The translations under genes were made by a program, and so were the position numbers. Shown here in pieces: positions 59,301 to 62,447 of a DNA stretch of 64,000 nt; the stretch's first letter is position 1, and each line of letters starts with the position of its first letter. Below the pieces are notes generated by a model. That model saw only the letters and a program-made list of their open reading frames with translations, was not told the origin of the DNA and searched no databases. Source of the DNA: Myroides sp. JBRI-B21084 (GTDB taxonomy: Bacteria; Bacteroidota; Bacteroidia; Flavobacteriales; Flavobacteriaceae); assembly GCF_030545015.1 (NCBI RefSeq), contig NZ_CP120653.1, forward strand, positions 1,860,001 through 1,924,000. Direction: 5' to 3'.

Positions 59301-60424
59301 CTTACTTTTTTAATAACACTAGCTTGTGTACTTGTTAAAAAACAATTTGGACTTTCAACAGCATTTAAAATACCATCGTTATCATTGTCGATATCAGCAT
59401 TGTTAGCAACCCCATCTGAATCGTAATCACATAAAGGTTGCATGCTATTTGGCTTACATAAAACTTGTAAACATGCCTGTGGAGTAATATCAACAATTAA
59501 ATTACTAGTGCTTGCACTTGTGTTAATATTATCAAATCCATTAGAAAAACCTTCATTATATTCACTACAACTAATATTTACCATTCCTGGTACGTTAGTA
59601 ACATTAACTGTAATAACAGAACTTTGGCCAGCTGCTAAAGTTAAATTTGAAACTGTTATTACATTTGATCCAGCAGTTGCTGTAACTGATGGACTACCTC
59701 CAGTGATTGTTATATTAGGACTTGCAGCAATTATAATACCCGATGGTAATAAATCTGTAAAAGCTAAACCCGAAAAAGTTTGACCTGTGGTTGAAGGGTT
59801 TGTAATAGTAAATGTATATGTTGCTGTGTTACCATCAATAATAGTTGTTGGCGATATAGTTTTTTTAAGCACTGCACCTTCAATATCAACAGATACAAAT
59901 AAGCTTCCTGCATAAAGAATGTCATTAGAAGTTGAAGTTAGCCTAAGATCTACAGAAATAGGAGATGCTGTTGTTGGTAATATTCCATTTGCATTTAAGA
60001 TATCTGAATCATAAAAATCAGTATAACCTTGAGCAGGATTTCTTGCTAGATAGTTACCACTCATTGCTGGACCACCATCTGCGCTAACATTATTATTAGA
60101 AGTAAATGCAATTGAAGAATTCATTACATCTGTAGCAATATTTTCAAGTGGGTCAATTAAATTGGTTAAAGATGTTCCAGTTTTACCAAATGATACTAAA
60201 TCACCTACAGGATAACTTGTATAATAAGAATTTCTATTTCCCCATAAACCTGATACACCAACTACTGCATTAGCACTACTTGATAAAGGCACTTTAACAC
60301 TAGGAAAGGTTGCTGTGTACGATGCAGTATTACCTCCTCCTCCTCCATATGTATGCCAATAATCTGCTAAAGCACATGTCTGTATTTTGAATTTGGATTT
60401 GAATATACAATTTGTAAAGTCCAT
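38372..60424 (-). CDS. Giant SprB-like T9SS type B adhesin, main open frame (7,350 codons, signal peptide out of frame)
   Basis: Order from N to C: the rest of an N-terminal beta domain (to about 59.9 kb); a DUF11-like module (about 59.9-59.55 kb); sandwich modules separated by acidic thrombospondin type-3-like repeats such as CDYDSDGVANNADIDNDNDG (near 59.4, 58.8, 58.4, 57.75, 57.5, 56.8, 55.4 and 54.8 kb); 15 + 14 alternating ~80-residue modules (54.3-47.36 kb); Ig-like SGGDQVSCSPASLTA modules (to 44.6 kb); DUF11; cadherin-like/Big_17 repeats (44.05-39.4 kb); HYR-like modules (DTTAPEFV, TWTATDACGNTT); and a type B sorting domain (NAVTPNGDGMNDEFVL, YNRWGVLVYE). SprF and OmpA genes follow. 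By analogy with SprB it is a mobile surface adhesin for gliding or attachment. The apparent ATG at 60424 is not a real start: the signal peptide is in the -1 neighbouring frame (60367-61020). Confidence 0.85.
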   Translation of the reverse strand: MDFTNCIFKSKFKIQTCALADYWHTYGGGGGNTASYTATFPSVKVPLSSSANAVVGVSGLWGNRNSYYTSYPVGDLVSFGKTGTSLTNLIDPLENIATDVMNSSIAFTSNNNVSADGGPAMSGNYLARNPAQGYTDFYDSDILNANGILPTTASPISVDLRLTSTSNDILYAGSLFVSVDIEGAVLKKTISPTTIIDGNTATYTFTITNPSTTGQTFSGLAFTDLLPSGIIIAASPNITITGGSPSVTATAGSNVITVSNLTLAAGQSSVITVNVTNVPGMVNISCSEYNEGFSNGFDNINTSASTSNLIVDITPQACLQVLCKPNSMQPLCDYDSDGVANNADIDNDNDGILNAVESPNCFLTSTQASVIKKVSTPLASTVNNIAVVSGADIPTMHNGTTGSSTSQNHNITAGSIKTDAVLYNVAYPTEVLLTSMSVYSSGSWGTLSSAVLYGSNDNNTWVLLSPNVDTSTNSSPKVFTNQNHPTTSYKYYQIKFKTTGSSPAVSVYEVSAILNLTNYNQSLHYNYDTNCNDDFDLDTIPNFLDLDSDNDGCPDALEGSATITLSQLITSTLPGGNSGALIGAYNQPVTTNLCFTTACVNTQGLPQLANPANYNNTTGQAIGTTLNTAVIDTNCNFPCDPASPSFVDSDKDTIGDECDLDDDNDGILDTVECGSLFTIENSGTFGSNTGWFVRNLQSTPGTGYTFASFLDPNYADGNNIGAGGYLVMNANVDNAHNFFDGIVGHTDGTAEDMFLAVNGSNNTGIFFNSTFYLAANTNYNFGFWALNANPNPLEAPTYPVNLGYRVIKISDNSIVASGSTGSISTSQTWTNSSGTFTTGSLTEQYRFEIYNISTGGTGNDFAIDDIYFKGCGDTDGDSIPNYLDVDSDNDGCPDAVEGDATITYSQLNSNGSINGTVNTTVGSANYGVPTIVGLGQGSGSSYDASTSVCCNTTETGSSDNDNDGVIDSCDLDNDNDGILDTSEGCRDTTFAGDNVNPTGLPNVALITQPFSVSTFTPSPANMAPIVVPSSITSTTIGSGINYVHISSLDANNNPTGHLEFTGITATTLEEAKTNNEYIEFSFTSVATPFNGYVDWIGYYNRSITNPQHSLAFEITNNTLTSNNTTILGTIHQIAGEGGGTYPNGRRAYNNTDYYLNPSSNYTLRVYFYNVGNSVLEFDDLVLAFDYCVGDIDGDGVFNSSDLDSDNDGCPDANEYYNSITAIGTDGNNYFGTGNPPAINTNGTVVGATYTGNITNSQTAVSATVTTEPINKIISTGGSTTFSVLANAQSTTTFTTGIPNYSVPPASDVSPLLTYQWQVSTNGGATWSNVTNGGIYSGATTATLNLTGATVSMDGYLYKAVLAHPNNVCLSVNSNSALLDILPIATNDSACYVISTTAYPAINILTNDTTGDAVVANSFSLIAPGTAISIITDVQGDIVSFVIPGEGTWAINGLDQVVFTPSSGFTGSPTPIQYTGKDAQGNLSNAATITLTTVSAGILSGTQTICSNGTTTFTSSVASGSWTSSDINVATIDANTGVITPVAAGTATMTYTIPASGICPSVSATRDLTVTLAPTEPIIAVTAATCNAVGTATITNFNSAYTYTFTPTGPIAGSGVITGMIPGTSYSLIATNTSGCISSTSSSFSIDNIIVTADTDSDGIDNFCDYDDDNDGILDLEECSSGYIGQNETGAWKGTTNSIFTVTTADIMAINPAATFTLLGNGQYPLNIDPTLGAPRRFSSTGDGEYIVTWSPAVPASEIAFAMTDFDPSSGSTGFTGIIEVNGGLANNLFNAVSFPSRPSVNYNAQTGAFSDNGGLDNQAFGIIGTSSTLVSTLRVKTTGIGVDNLGWSFYASVSCDFDGDGIPNSLDLDSDNDGCSDANEYYNSTTADGGDGGVYGIGAPAVAINGKVVAASYIGSYTNVENATNATITTQPVQQSTTVGGNATFTVIATAQNTITFVAGTPDYTVPPATDSSLNITYQWQVSTNNGATWSNITNGGVYSGATSSTLTITGATLAMNDYDYQVIVKHNENVCILLESDPANLCVINTPIISTTAATCTAAGTATITNFDPSYSYTFAPAGPAATTGGVITGMTPGIDYTLTATNGSGCTSVATAAFQIGTQLVTPVTPTISVTAATCSAVGTATITNVVSGNTYTFAPVGPTVDTTTGVISGITAGTTYVVTTNNGSCTSASSASFSIQPMLTTPVVPAITVAAATCTAAGTATITNFDPSYSYTFAPAGPSAGTGVITGMTPGVAYTLTATNASGCTSTATAAFQIGAQLVTPATPTISVTAATCSAAGVATITNVVSGNTYTFAPVGPTVDTTTGVISGMTAGTTYVVTTNNGSCTSASSASFSIQPMLTTPVVPTISTTAATCTAAGTATITNFDPSYSYTFAPAGPSAGTGVITGMTPGVDYTLTATNASGCTSTATVAFQIGAQLVTPATPTISVTAATCSAAGVATITNVVSGNTYTFAPVGPTVDTTTGVISGMTAGTTYVVTTNNGSCTSTASLSFSVQSQLATPVVPAITVAAATCTAAGTATITNFDPSYSYTFTPAGPSAGTGVITGMTPGVDYTLTATNASGCTSTATVAFQIGAQLVTPATPAISVTAATCSAAGVATITNVVSGNTYTFAPVGPTVDTTTGVISGMTAGTTYVVTTNNGSCTSTASLSFSVQAQLATPVVPAITVAAATCTAAGTATITNFDPSYSYTFAPAGPAATTGGVITGMTPGVDYTLTATNAAGCTSTATVAFQIGAQLVTPDTPTISVTAATCTAVGTATITNVVSGNTYTFAPVGPTVDTTTGVISGMTAGEVYTVTTNNGSCTSASSASFGIQPMLTTPVVPTISTTAATCTAAGTATITNFDPSYSYTFTPAGPSAGTGVITGMTPGVDYTLTATNASGCTSTATVAFQIGAQLVTPATPAISVTAATCSAAGVATITNVVSGNTYTFAPVGPTVDTTTGVISGMTAGTTYVVTTNNGSCTSTASLSFSVQAQLATPVVPAITVAAATCTAAGTATITNFDPSYSYTFAPAGPAATTGGVITGMTPGVDYTLTATNAAGCTSTATVAFQIGAQLVTPDTPTISVTAATCTAVGTATITNVVSGNTYTFAPVGPTVDTTTGVISGMTAGEVYTVTTNNGSCTSASSASFGIQPMLTTPVVPTISTTAATCTAAGTATITNFDPSYSYTFAPAGPAATTGGVITGMTPGVDYTLTATNAAGCTSTATAAFQIGAQLVTPATPTISVTAATCTAVGTATITNVVSGNTYTFAPVGPTVDTTTGVISGMTAGTTYVVTTNNGSCTSTASLSFSVQAQLATPVVPAITVAAATCTAAGTATITNFDPSYSYTFVPAGPSAGTGVITGMTPGVAYTLTATNGSGCTSVATAAFQIGAQLVTPDTPTISVTAATCTAVGTATITNVVSGNTYTFAPVGPTVDTTTGVISGMTAGEVYTVTTNNGSCTSASSASFGIQPMLTTPVVPTISTTAATCTAAGTATITNFDPSYSYTFAPAGPSAGTGVITGMTPGIDYTLTATNASGCTSTATAAFQIGAQLVTPATPTISVTAATCSAAGVATITNVVSGNTYTFAPVGPTVDTTTGVISGMTAGEVYTVTTNNGSCTSTASLSFSVQAQLATPVVPAITVAAATCTAAGTATITNFDPSYSYTFAPAGPAATTGGVITGMTPGVDYTLTATNASGCTSTATVAFQIGAQLVTPATPTISTTAATCSAVGTATITNVVSGNTYTFAPVGPTVDTTTGVISGITAGTTYVVTTNNGSCTSASSASFSIQPMLTTPVVPAITVVAATCTAAGTATITNFDPSYSYTFAPAGPSAGTGVITGMTPGVDYTLTATNASGCTSTATVAFQIGAQLVTPATPTISVTAATCSAAGVATITNVVSGNTYTFAPVGPTVDTTTGVISNLVAGTSYTVTTNNGSCTSASSASFSIQPMLTTPVVPAITVAAATCTAAGTATITNFDPSYSYTFAPAGPSAGTGVITGMTPGVDYTLTATNASGCTSTATVAFQIGAQLVTPATPAISTTAATCSAAGVATITNVVSGNTYTFAPVGPTVDTTTGVISGMTAGEVYTVTTNNGSCTSTASLSFSVQAQLATPVVPAITVAAATCTAAGTATITNFDPSYSYTFAPAGPAATTGGVITGMTPGVDYTLTATNGSGCTSVAMVAFQIGAQLVTPATPTISVTAATCSAAGVATITNVVSGNTYTFTPADPSIAVDTVTGVISGMTAGTTYVVTTNNGSCTSASSASFSIQPMLTTPVVPAITVAAATCTAAGTATITNFDPSYSYTFAPAGPSAGTGVITGMTPGVAYTLTATNGSGCTSVATAAFQIGAQLVTPDTPTISNTPATCSSANIVKVTNLVSGVNYVVSRTGPTVDLTTGVISGMTAGETYTVKAVSTSGSCSSAASVTFSLQPQFGTPAAPVSGGNQSVCIPTGSSATLTAVASSQAGTTITWYENSNGTGITSPTYTSSTAYTRTIYAQAVSSQGCASALTAVTQTFYDAPVITNYTTNDPICEVNTKTLYATTPGGVWTVQSGGGTISAASSPNVFTYTPANVTTPTSVTVRYTLTPVAPSVCPPATHDVTFTVNPNPDAPTVGSVIHPTCINANGSFKIANYLATNTYTITSTDGDVISGPTATGTVTATAGTYTISVSNTYGCTGSASIDVTLNPQPATPLTPTISNTPATCSSANIVKVTNLVSGVNYVVSPTGPTVDLTTGVISGMIAGETYTVKAVSIPGGCSSAASTSFSLQAQLVTPAAPTSGGDQVSCSPASLTATASAEAGATITWYADATSTTPVTPTLSTVGMVTYYAEATLGACKSATRTAVTLTINQTPTAPTSGGNITECAASPIQTLTATATSPGNTVVWYTQATGGTALATAPTLNAVGTVTYYAEAVTSANCSSTTRTPVTLTINATPAAPTSGGDQVSCSPASLTASASAEAGATITWYADATSTTPVTPTLSTVGMVTYYAEATLGTCKSATRTPVTLTINQTPDTPTISNTPATCSSANIVKVTNLVSGVNYVVSPTGPTVDVTTGVISGMIAGETYNVKAVSTPGGCSSAASTSFSLQAPLVTPAAPTSGGDQVSCSPASLTATASAEAGATITWYADATSTTPVTPTLSTVGTVTYYAEATLGACKSATRTLVTLTINQTPEAPTSGGDITECATSPIQTLTAIATSTGNTVTWYTQATGGTIVTSPTLNTVGTVTYYAEAVTSANCSSTTRTPVTLTIKATPAVPTLVEIIQPSCTSANGSFKIGNYLATNTYSITSADGSVISGPTATGLVTAAAGTYSIKSILNGCESTPVTVTINPQECADIVTVKTDGQTMYVAGSTVTYTITVTNNGPTAATNVTVADTAPAGTTISSWTGSNGSSGTGDVNNVLPTLAVGQTVTYTVNVAVPATMTGNLTNTVTVTSVTPDPNPACTTCTDTDTPNTTFAENDINNTYADTPVSGNVKTNDSDAEGHGQMVTPSITVTPEGTLFLNANGTYNFIPAAGFTGTFVHTYTICDNATPQACDTATLTIEVMPDPSDPTSPNDVVANNDTATTPEGQPVTIDVKANDFDPNGDAFEIDPTSITQPANGTVTVNPDGTITYTPNPGFEGTDTFTYTVCDDATPTPACDTATVSVNVVPANNTNETYANDDAYNGDQYQPITGNVLDNDTDPDVTGNDQFVTGYTQPAHGTVTIDPITGEFTYTPTDEYTGPLSFTYTICDNGTPQACDIATVYLTINPANETLAVNDINNTYENTPVSGSVSTNDSDPQGHTQTVTPSTTTTAEGTLVLNANGTYTFTPAAGFTGTFVHTYTVCDSGTPQACDTATLTIEVMPDPSDPTSPNDVVANNDTATTPEGQPVTIDVKANDFDPNGDAFEIDPTSITQPANGTVTVNPDGTITYTPNPGFEGTDTFTYTVCDDATPTPACDTATVSVNVVPANNTNETYANDDAYNGDQYQPITGSVLDNDTDPDDNATGNIQTVKSNTQPAHGSVQMNPDGTFTYTPTPGDEYTGPLSFTYEVCDNGNPQACDIATVYLTINPANETLAVNDINNTYENTPVSGSVSTNDSDPQGHTQTVTPSTTTTAEGTLVLNANGTYTFTPAAGFTGTFVHTYTVCDSGTPQACDTATLTIEVMPDPSDPTSPNDVVANNDTATTPEGQPVTIDVKANDFDPNGDAFEIDPTSITQPANGTVTVNPDGTITYTPNPGFEGTDTFTYTVCDDATPTPACDTATVSVNVVPANNTNETYANDDAYNGDQYQPITGSVLDNDTDPDDNATGNIQTVKSNTQPAHGSVQMNPDGTFTYTPTPGDEYTGPLSFTYEVCDNGNPQACDTATVYLTINPANETLAVNDINNTYVNTPVSGSVSTNDSDPQGHTQTVTPSTTTTAEGTLVLNANGTYTFTPAAGFTGTFVHTYTVCDSGTPQACDTATLTIEVMPNPFTGPNDVVANNDTATTEEGQPVTINVKANDFDPNGDTVGTPTVVTQPANGTVTVNPDGTITYTPNPGFEGTDTFTYTVCDDATPTPACDTATVSVNVVPTPEPGENVIYANDDAYNGDGPTIEGSVFDNDSDPDSDTSTIHTFTVVDQPKHGMVTIDPITGEFIYTPEPGYVGPDSFRYTVCDDGDPQACDTATVYLSVNSAPSLEITKAGSYVDTNEDGIANAGDEIHYVFTVKNTGNVVLTNVTVSDDNAVVSGGPLASLAIGATDSTTFTAVHVLTATDLAAGYVYNLATAKGTDPTGAEVTDASVDPNPCSTCPVEPTCVDCTIVAIPNTTHAIDDINNTFVNTPVSGNVLTNDFDREGHTQSIDLTSVTQPANGTVQMNADGSYTYTPNAGFTGVDTFTYTICDNGTPQACETATVTINVEGLIDPNVNVVVANNDAVITKVDTPIAIVVLANDFDPQGDSFSVQKGSLTKPSHGKVTLNADGTVTYTPDPGYVGEDSFMYTICDNGTPQACEEATVIVTILPASNLNSTYAVDDSYYINCSSLSDMNLLDNDYDLEKDGQYIDIKINPVIGPKHGTLELHEDGTFTYTVNGCYVGPDSFVYEVRDTNGDQAIDRATVYLMIQDTTAPEFVEALPSDVTVECNAVPAAPVLTAVDTCGSAEVSYKEARIDGACANSYTLERTWTATDACGNTTVHTQIVTVEDTTGPSFVGTMPAAEIYIRCEELAAAETLQAQDECGEVEVRSYDEKVEGDCESKYDIIRTWVATDSCGNETRYTQTIHLSCPMEIFNAVTPNGDGMNDEFVLKGINCYPGNTVEIYNRWGVLVYETRDYNSRGNTFKGYSEGRVTVKQHSKLPTGTYYYVVKYTYDLGDGRQYPTEQAGYLHLETN
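39400..44050 (-). repeat. Cadherin-like/Big_17 repeat block with ~0.9-kb higher-order copies
   Basis: The block encodes modules of the form NDTATTPEGQPVTIDVKAND ... GFEGTDTFTYTVCDDATPT. A higher-order unit of 906 bp (302 codons) is present at about 41384-42289 and 42290-43195 with almost no differences. A third 897-bp variant follows to about 44090, and more diverged copies lie at 39.4-41.3 kb. Confidence 0.85.
44630..47355 (-). repeat. Ig-like and VTNLVSG module block
   Basis: Repeated ~70-residue Ig-like modules (SPASLTATASAEAGATITWY ... GTVTYYAEA) alternate with diverged copies of the neighbouring modules (TISNTPATCSSANIVKVTNL). The units near 44.9-45.15, 45.4-45.6 and 45.87-46.1 kb are close copies. 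Confidence 0.75.
47355..54300 (-). repeat. Tandem array of 477/480-bp A-B units (15 A and 14 B modules)
   Basis: Module A (AATCTAAGTATITNFDPSYS ... GVITGMTPGVDYTL) and module B (AATCSAAGVATITNVVSGNT ... TTTGVISGMTAGTTYVV) alternate strictly, 15 A and 14 B by my count. One A-B unit is 159 or 160 codons. The DNA of neighbouring units is highly similar. A 957-bp double unit is repeated without visible differences (about 50850-51815 versus 51807-52772). A single diverged A-like copy remains near 55.5-55.7 kb. Confidence 0.88.
60367..60424 (-). other. Frameshift junction in the giant adhesin gene
   Basis: The two frames overlap for 58 bp and differ by -1. Within the overlap the minus strand has AAAA in TCA-AAA-TAC, a single-codon slip site, but no classic X-XXY-YYZ heptamer. 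The most natural repair is one extra base between CATGTG and CTTTAGCAG (about 60371-60376), giving HV-x-LADYW. Confidence 0.75.
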
Positions 60425-61020
60425 CCACCTCCATATGAATGTGAATATGTACCATTAGTATTGTTTTTTACATCGGCAACCCAATAACGTCCTCCTGTCC
60501 CACCTGCAGAGCTGGTTGAATACATTGTAGTTGGACTAGTAATATATTTAGTTACATCAAATACAACCTGATTATAACTTGTACCCGAATTTGATAATGC
60601 ATCGGTTAATGGAATTACAGAGTAATTTGTTTGCCCTGGTACTTTAAATTTAAAATCGTTTAAAAAAAAAGGACCTGAAGTTTCTAGATATAAGTAAGCC
60701 TTAACAATTGTACTATTAGCAGGTAATACTAAGTCGGCAGATGTAGATCTGATAGTTGTTGCATCAGCATCTAAATCTAAAAGTGTATGTGAATGAGTTG
60801 GAAAACCTGAAGTACCGCTTGTAGCTCCACTATCAAAAGTATTTCCTGTTTTTGTTGTTCCACCTTTTATTTCATTTTGATATCTGATAATAGCTTGCCC
60901 ATTTGAAGTAAAACTTATACTCAAAGCAAATAACATCGCCAAAACATAATAATTAAACTTTACCGATTTTTTAATCGATAAAGAAAATTCTAATAAGAAT
61001 TTAGAATAATTATTTTTCAT
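60367..61020 (-). CDS. 5' part of the giant adhesin gene (signal peptide and N-terminal domain), ending at a frameshift
   Basis: This 217-codon frame encodes a long signal peptide (hydrophobic part YYVLAMLFALSISFTSNGQ) and a beta-rich N-terminal domain. That domain has DVTKYITSPTTMYSTSSAGG and RYWVADVKNNTNGTYSHSYG, ending abruptly GGWTLQIVYSNPNSKYRHVL then TAG. This is the standard beginning of flavobacterial type B-sorted giant proteins, and its natural continuation (LADYWHTYGGGGG...) is in the overlapping frame of 38372-60424. It is best read as one gene, 38372-61020, of about 7,550 codons, with one base missing (or two extra) near 60.37-60.42 kb. An internal M29 is an alternative start. 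Confidence 0.85.
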   Translation of the reverse strand: MKNNYSKFLLEFSLSIKKSVKFNYYVLAMLFALSISFTSNGQAIIRYQNEIKGGTTKTGNTFDSGATSGTSGFPTHSHTLLDLDADATTIRSTSADLVLPANSTIVKAYLYLETSGPFFLNDFKFKVPGQTNYSVIPLTDALSNSGTSYNQVVFDVTKYITSPTTMYSTSSAGGTGGRYWVADVKNNTNGTYSHSYGGGWTLQIVYSNPNSKYRHVL

Positions 61021-61314
61021 ATCTAGAACAATTTCAAAATTTTAACATAAATATATGAATTTTATAAACAAGTAACATAAATATGTTATATAAAAAAATA
61101 TTTTAACCAAATTTTTACAAAAACATTAAAAACAAACGTTTTTTAAAATCATTTAATAAAGATTATTAATAATTTTTAGTCATATACGTTTAAAAATTAA
61201 TTCAAAAAAATAATTTTAACATATGTATATTTTTGTTATTTTTCACATTTTAATAACGTAAACATGTTATTATAAGTCACTAATAAAATCACAAGTACAA
61301 AATTAGAAGCAGTT

Positions 61315-61331
61315 CTACAAAAAATTTGTAG
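61315..61331. promoter_or_regulatory. CTACAAA/TTTGTAG inverted repeat
   Basis: CTACAAA-AAA-TTTGTAG, perfect 7-bp arms, overlapping the first half of the bipartite element at 61327. Confidence 0.5.
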
Positions 61332-61366
61332 TACCACAAATGAGGTGTTTGTAGAATTTGTTCTAC
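61327..61366 (-). promoter_or_regulatory. Bipartite GTAGAA palindrome element, copy upstream of the giant adhesin
   Basis: TGTAGTACCACAAATG (61327-61342), then GTAGAATTTGTTCTAC (61351-61366), the latter extended to TTGTAGAA-TTTG-TTCTACAA (61349-61368). Both halves and the 24-bp offset are shared with 20193-20232. It lies about 307 bp upstream of the adhesin ATG, in the same orientation relative to the gene. Confidence 0.65.
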
Positions 61367-61468
61367 AATAAATATCTTCAAAAAATTAAAAAAGATTTTA
61401 TTATGTTAAAAAAATATATATTTATTAAAAAATATTATAAAAAAAATTATTTTTAAAAAAAACTGAAC

Positions 61469-61499
61469 AAGTAGTTCTACAAAAAAAGTAGAACTACTT
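61469..61499. promoter_or_regulatory. Perfect 12-bp inverted repeat AAGTAGTTCTAC / GTAGAACTACTT
   Basis: Two 12-bp arms around seven A. Each arm again contains the GTAG/CTAC core. It could be an operator cluster or a hairpin. On the minus strand a T run follows a few bases downstream, so a terminator role is also possible. Confidence 0.5.
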
Positions 61500-61657
61500 C
61501 TTAAAAAAACGCTTACATAAAGATAATTTGCAAAGCTGTTTTGTAGAGTTATTTTTTCTATAGCCAATAAAATTGTAGGATACAGTAGCTTTTAAATTTA
61601 CAAATTTTCGAAAAAAAAAATTAAACCATTGGTTTACAGTCTACTTGAATATGTTAA

Positions 61658-61686
61658 ATAAAAAAAGCTGCCTTAAAGGCAGCTTT
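61658..61686 (-). terminator. Intrinsic terminator of the response regulator gene
   Basis: Stem AAAGCTGCCTT / AAGGCAGCTTT followed by a T run on the minus strand, 19 bases past the stop codon. It indicates that the adhesin has its own promoter. Confidence 0.85.
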
Positions 61687-61704
61687 ATCTTAAAGTTTAT
61701 TGTT

Positions 61705-62352
61705 TTAGGCTTCTTTATACAAACCAAATAATTGAATTAAATCTGACAGATTTTCAATTTCTAATTTTTCAAAAATTCTTGTTTTATAAGTACTTACGGT
61801 AGATTTTTGTAAATCTAGTGCAGTACATATTTCTAAATTTCCATAACCTTCTACCATTAACCTTGCAATTTCAAGCTCACGGTTTGATAGTTGCGCCATT
61901 GGATTTATTGGCTTTTTAAAAATATAACTATCGGTAATTTTTTCTTGTATATGCTTACTAAAATATTTACCTGAACTCATTACTAAAGATATAGCATTTT
62001 GAATTTCGTGTTCGTTACTCAATTTATTCAAATAACCACAAGCACCAGCTTGTATGTATCTCAAAGCATAAATATCTTCATCATGACCCGAAAATATTAA
62101 TATTCTGATATTTGGCTGAAGCTTTTTTATAGTTGATATTAAGTTTAACGAATTTCCATCTGGAAACGAAACATCAAGCATTAATAAGTCAATTGGTTCC
62201 GTTTGTACAACTTTCATTACATCGGTTAAATTATCCAATTCATGAATTTTTGCACCGCTATATAACTCTTTCAATATAAACGATATTGATTTGGTTACAA
62301 CTCGGTGGTCATCTGCTGTAATAAAAGTAAAGTTGTGTAATTTTTTTTCCAT
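61705..62352 (-). CDS. NarL/LuxR-type response regulator upstream of the adhesin operon
   Basis: This 215-residue protein has a receiver domain with ITADDHRVV (D14, D15), phospho-acceptor D60 in LLMLDVSFPDG, and the Lys in GYLNKLSNE. A LuxR-type HTH follows (about 150-212: LSNRELEIARLMVEGYGNLE and QKSTVSTYKTRIFEKL). It is 95 bp downstream of the histidine kinase gene, its likely partner. It directly precedes the adhesin operon, separated by a terminator and the palindrome-rich spacer, which makes it the best candidate to control that operon. Confidence 0.92.
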   Translation of the reverse strand: MEKKLHNFTFITADDHRVVTKSISFILKELYSGAKIHELDNLTDVMKVVQTEPIDLLMLDVSFPDGNSLNLISTIKKLQPNIRILIFSGHDEDIYALRYIQAGACGYLNKLSNEHEIQNAISLVMSSGKYFSKHIQEKITDSYIFKKPINPMAQLSNRELEIARLMVEGYGNLEICTALDLQKSTVSTYKTRIFEKLEIENLSDLIQLFGLYKEA

Positions 62353-62447
62353 GTGATTTATAAGGTGTACAATTTACATTGCACGTTTTTGCCCTAGTGT
62401 TATTTAAACAATATAATATTTTAGTCTTAATTTACTTTTGTAATATT

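Larger units (their letters stand above)
61021..61704. other. 684-bp AT-rich upstream region of the adhesin operon
   Basis: There is no gene here. It holds the RR terminator, at least three GTAGAA/TTCTAC palindromes (61315-61331, 61349-61368, 61469-61499), and further GTAG copies near 61545-61590. I could not find a clean TAnnTTTG/TTTG pair for the adhesin promoter. Confidence 0.7.

Noticed and set aside
38900-59800. Many open frames of 60-130 codons on the plus strand inside the giant adhesin gene
   Set aside because: They recur with the period of the repeats, lack signals or recognisable domains, and are explained as antisense shadows of a repetitive, stop-poor coding sequence.
60410-60424. 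ATG at 60424 as the true start of the giant adhesin
   Set aside because: It gives MDFTNCIFKSKF with no signal peptide, begins in mid-domain, and coincides with out-of-frame codons of the signal-peptide-bearing frame.
61469-61499. The 12-bp inverted repeat as the response regulator's terminator
   Set aside because: A better hairpin with a T run lies directly after the stop codon (61658-61686). A terminator role for some other transcript remains possible but is not the simplest reading.
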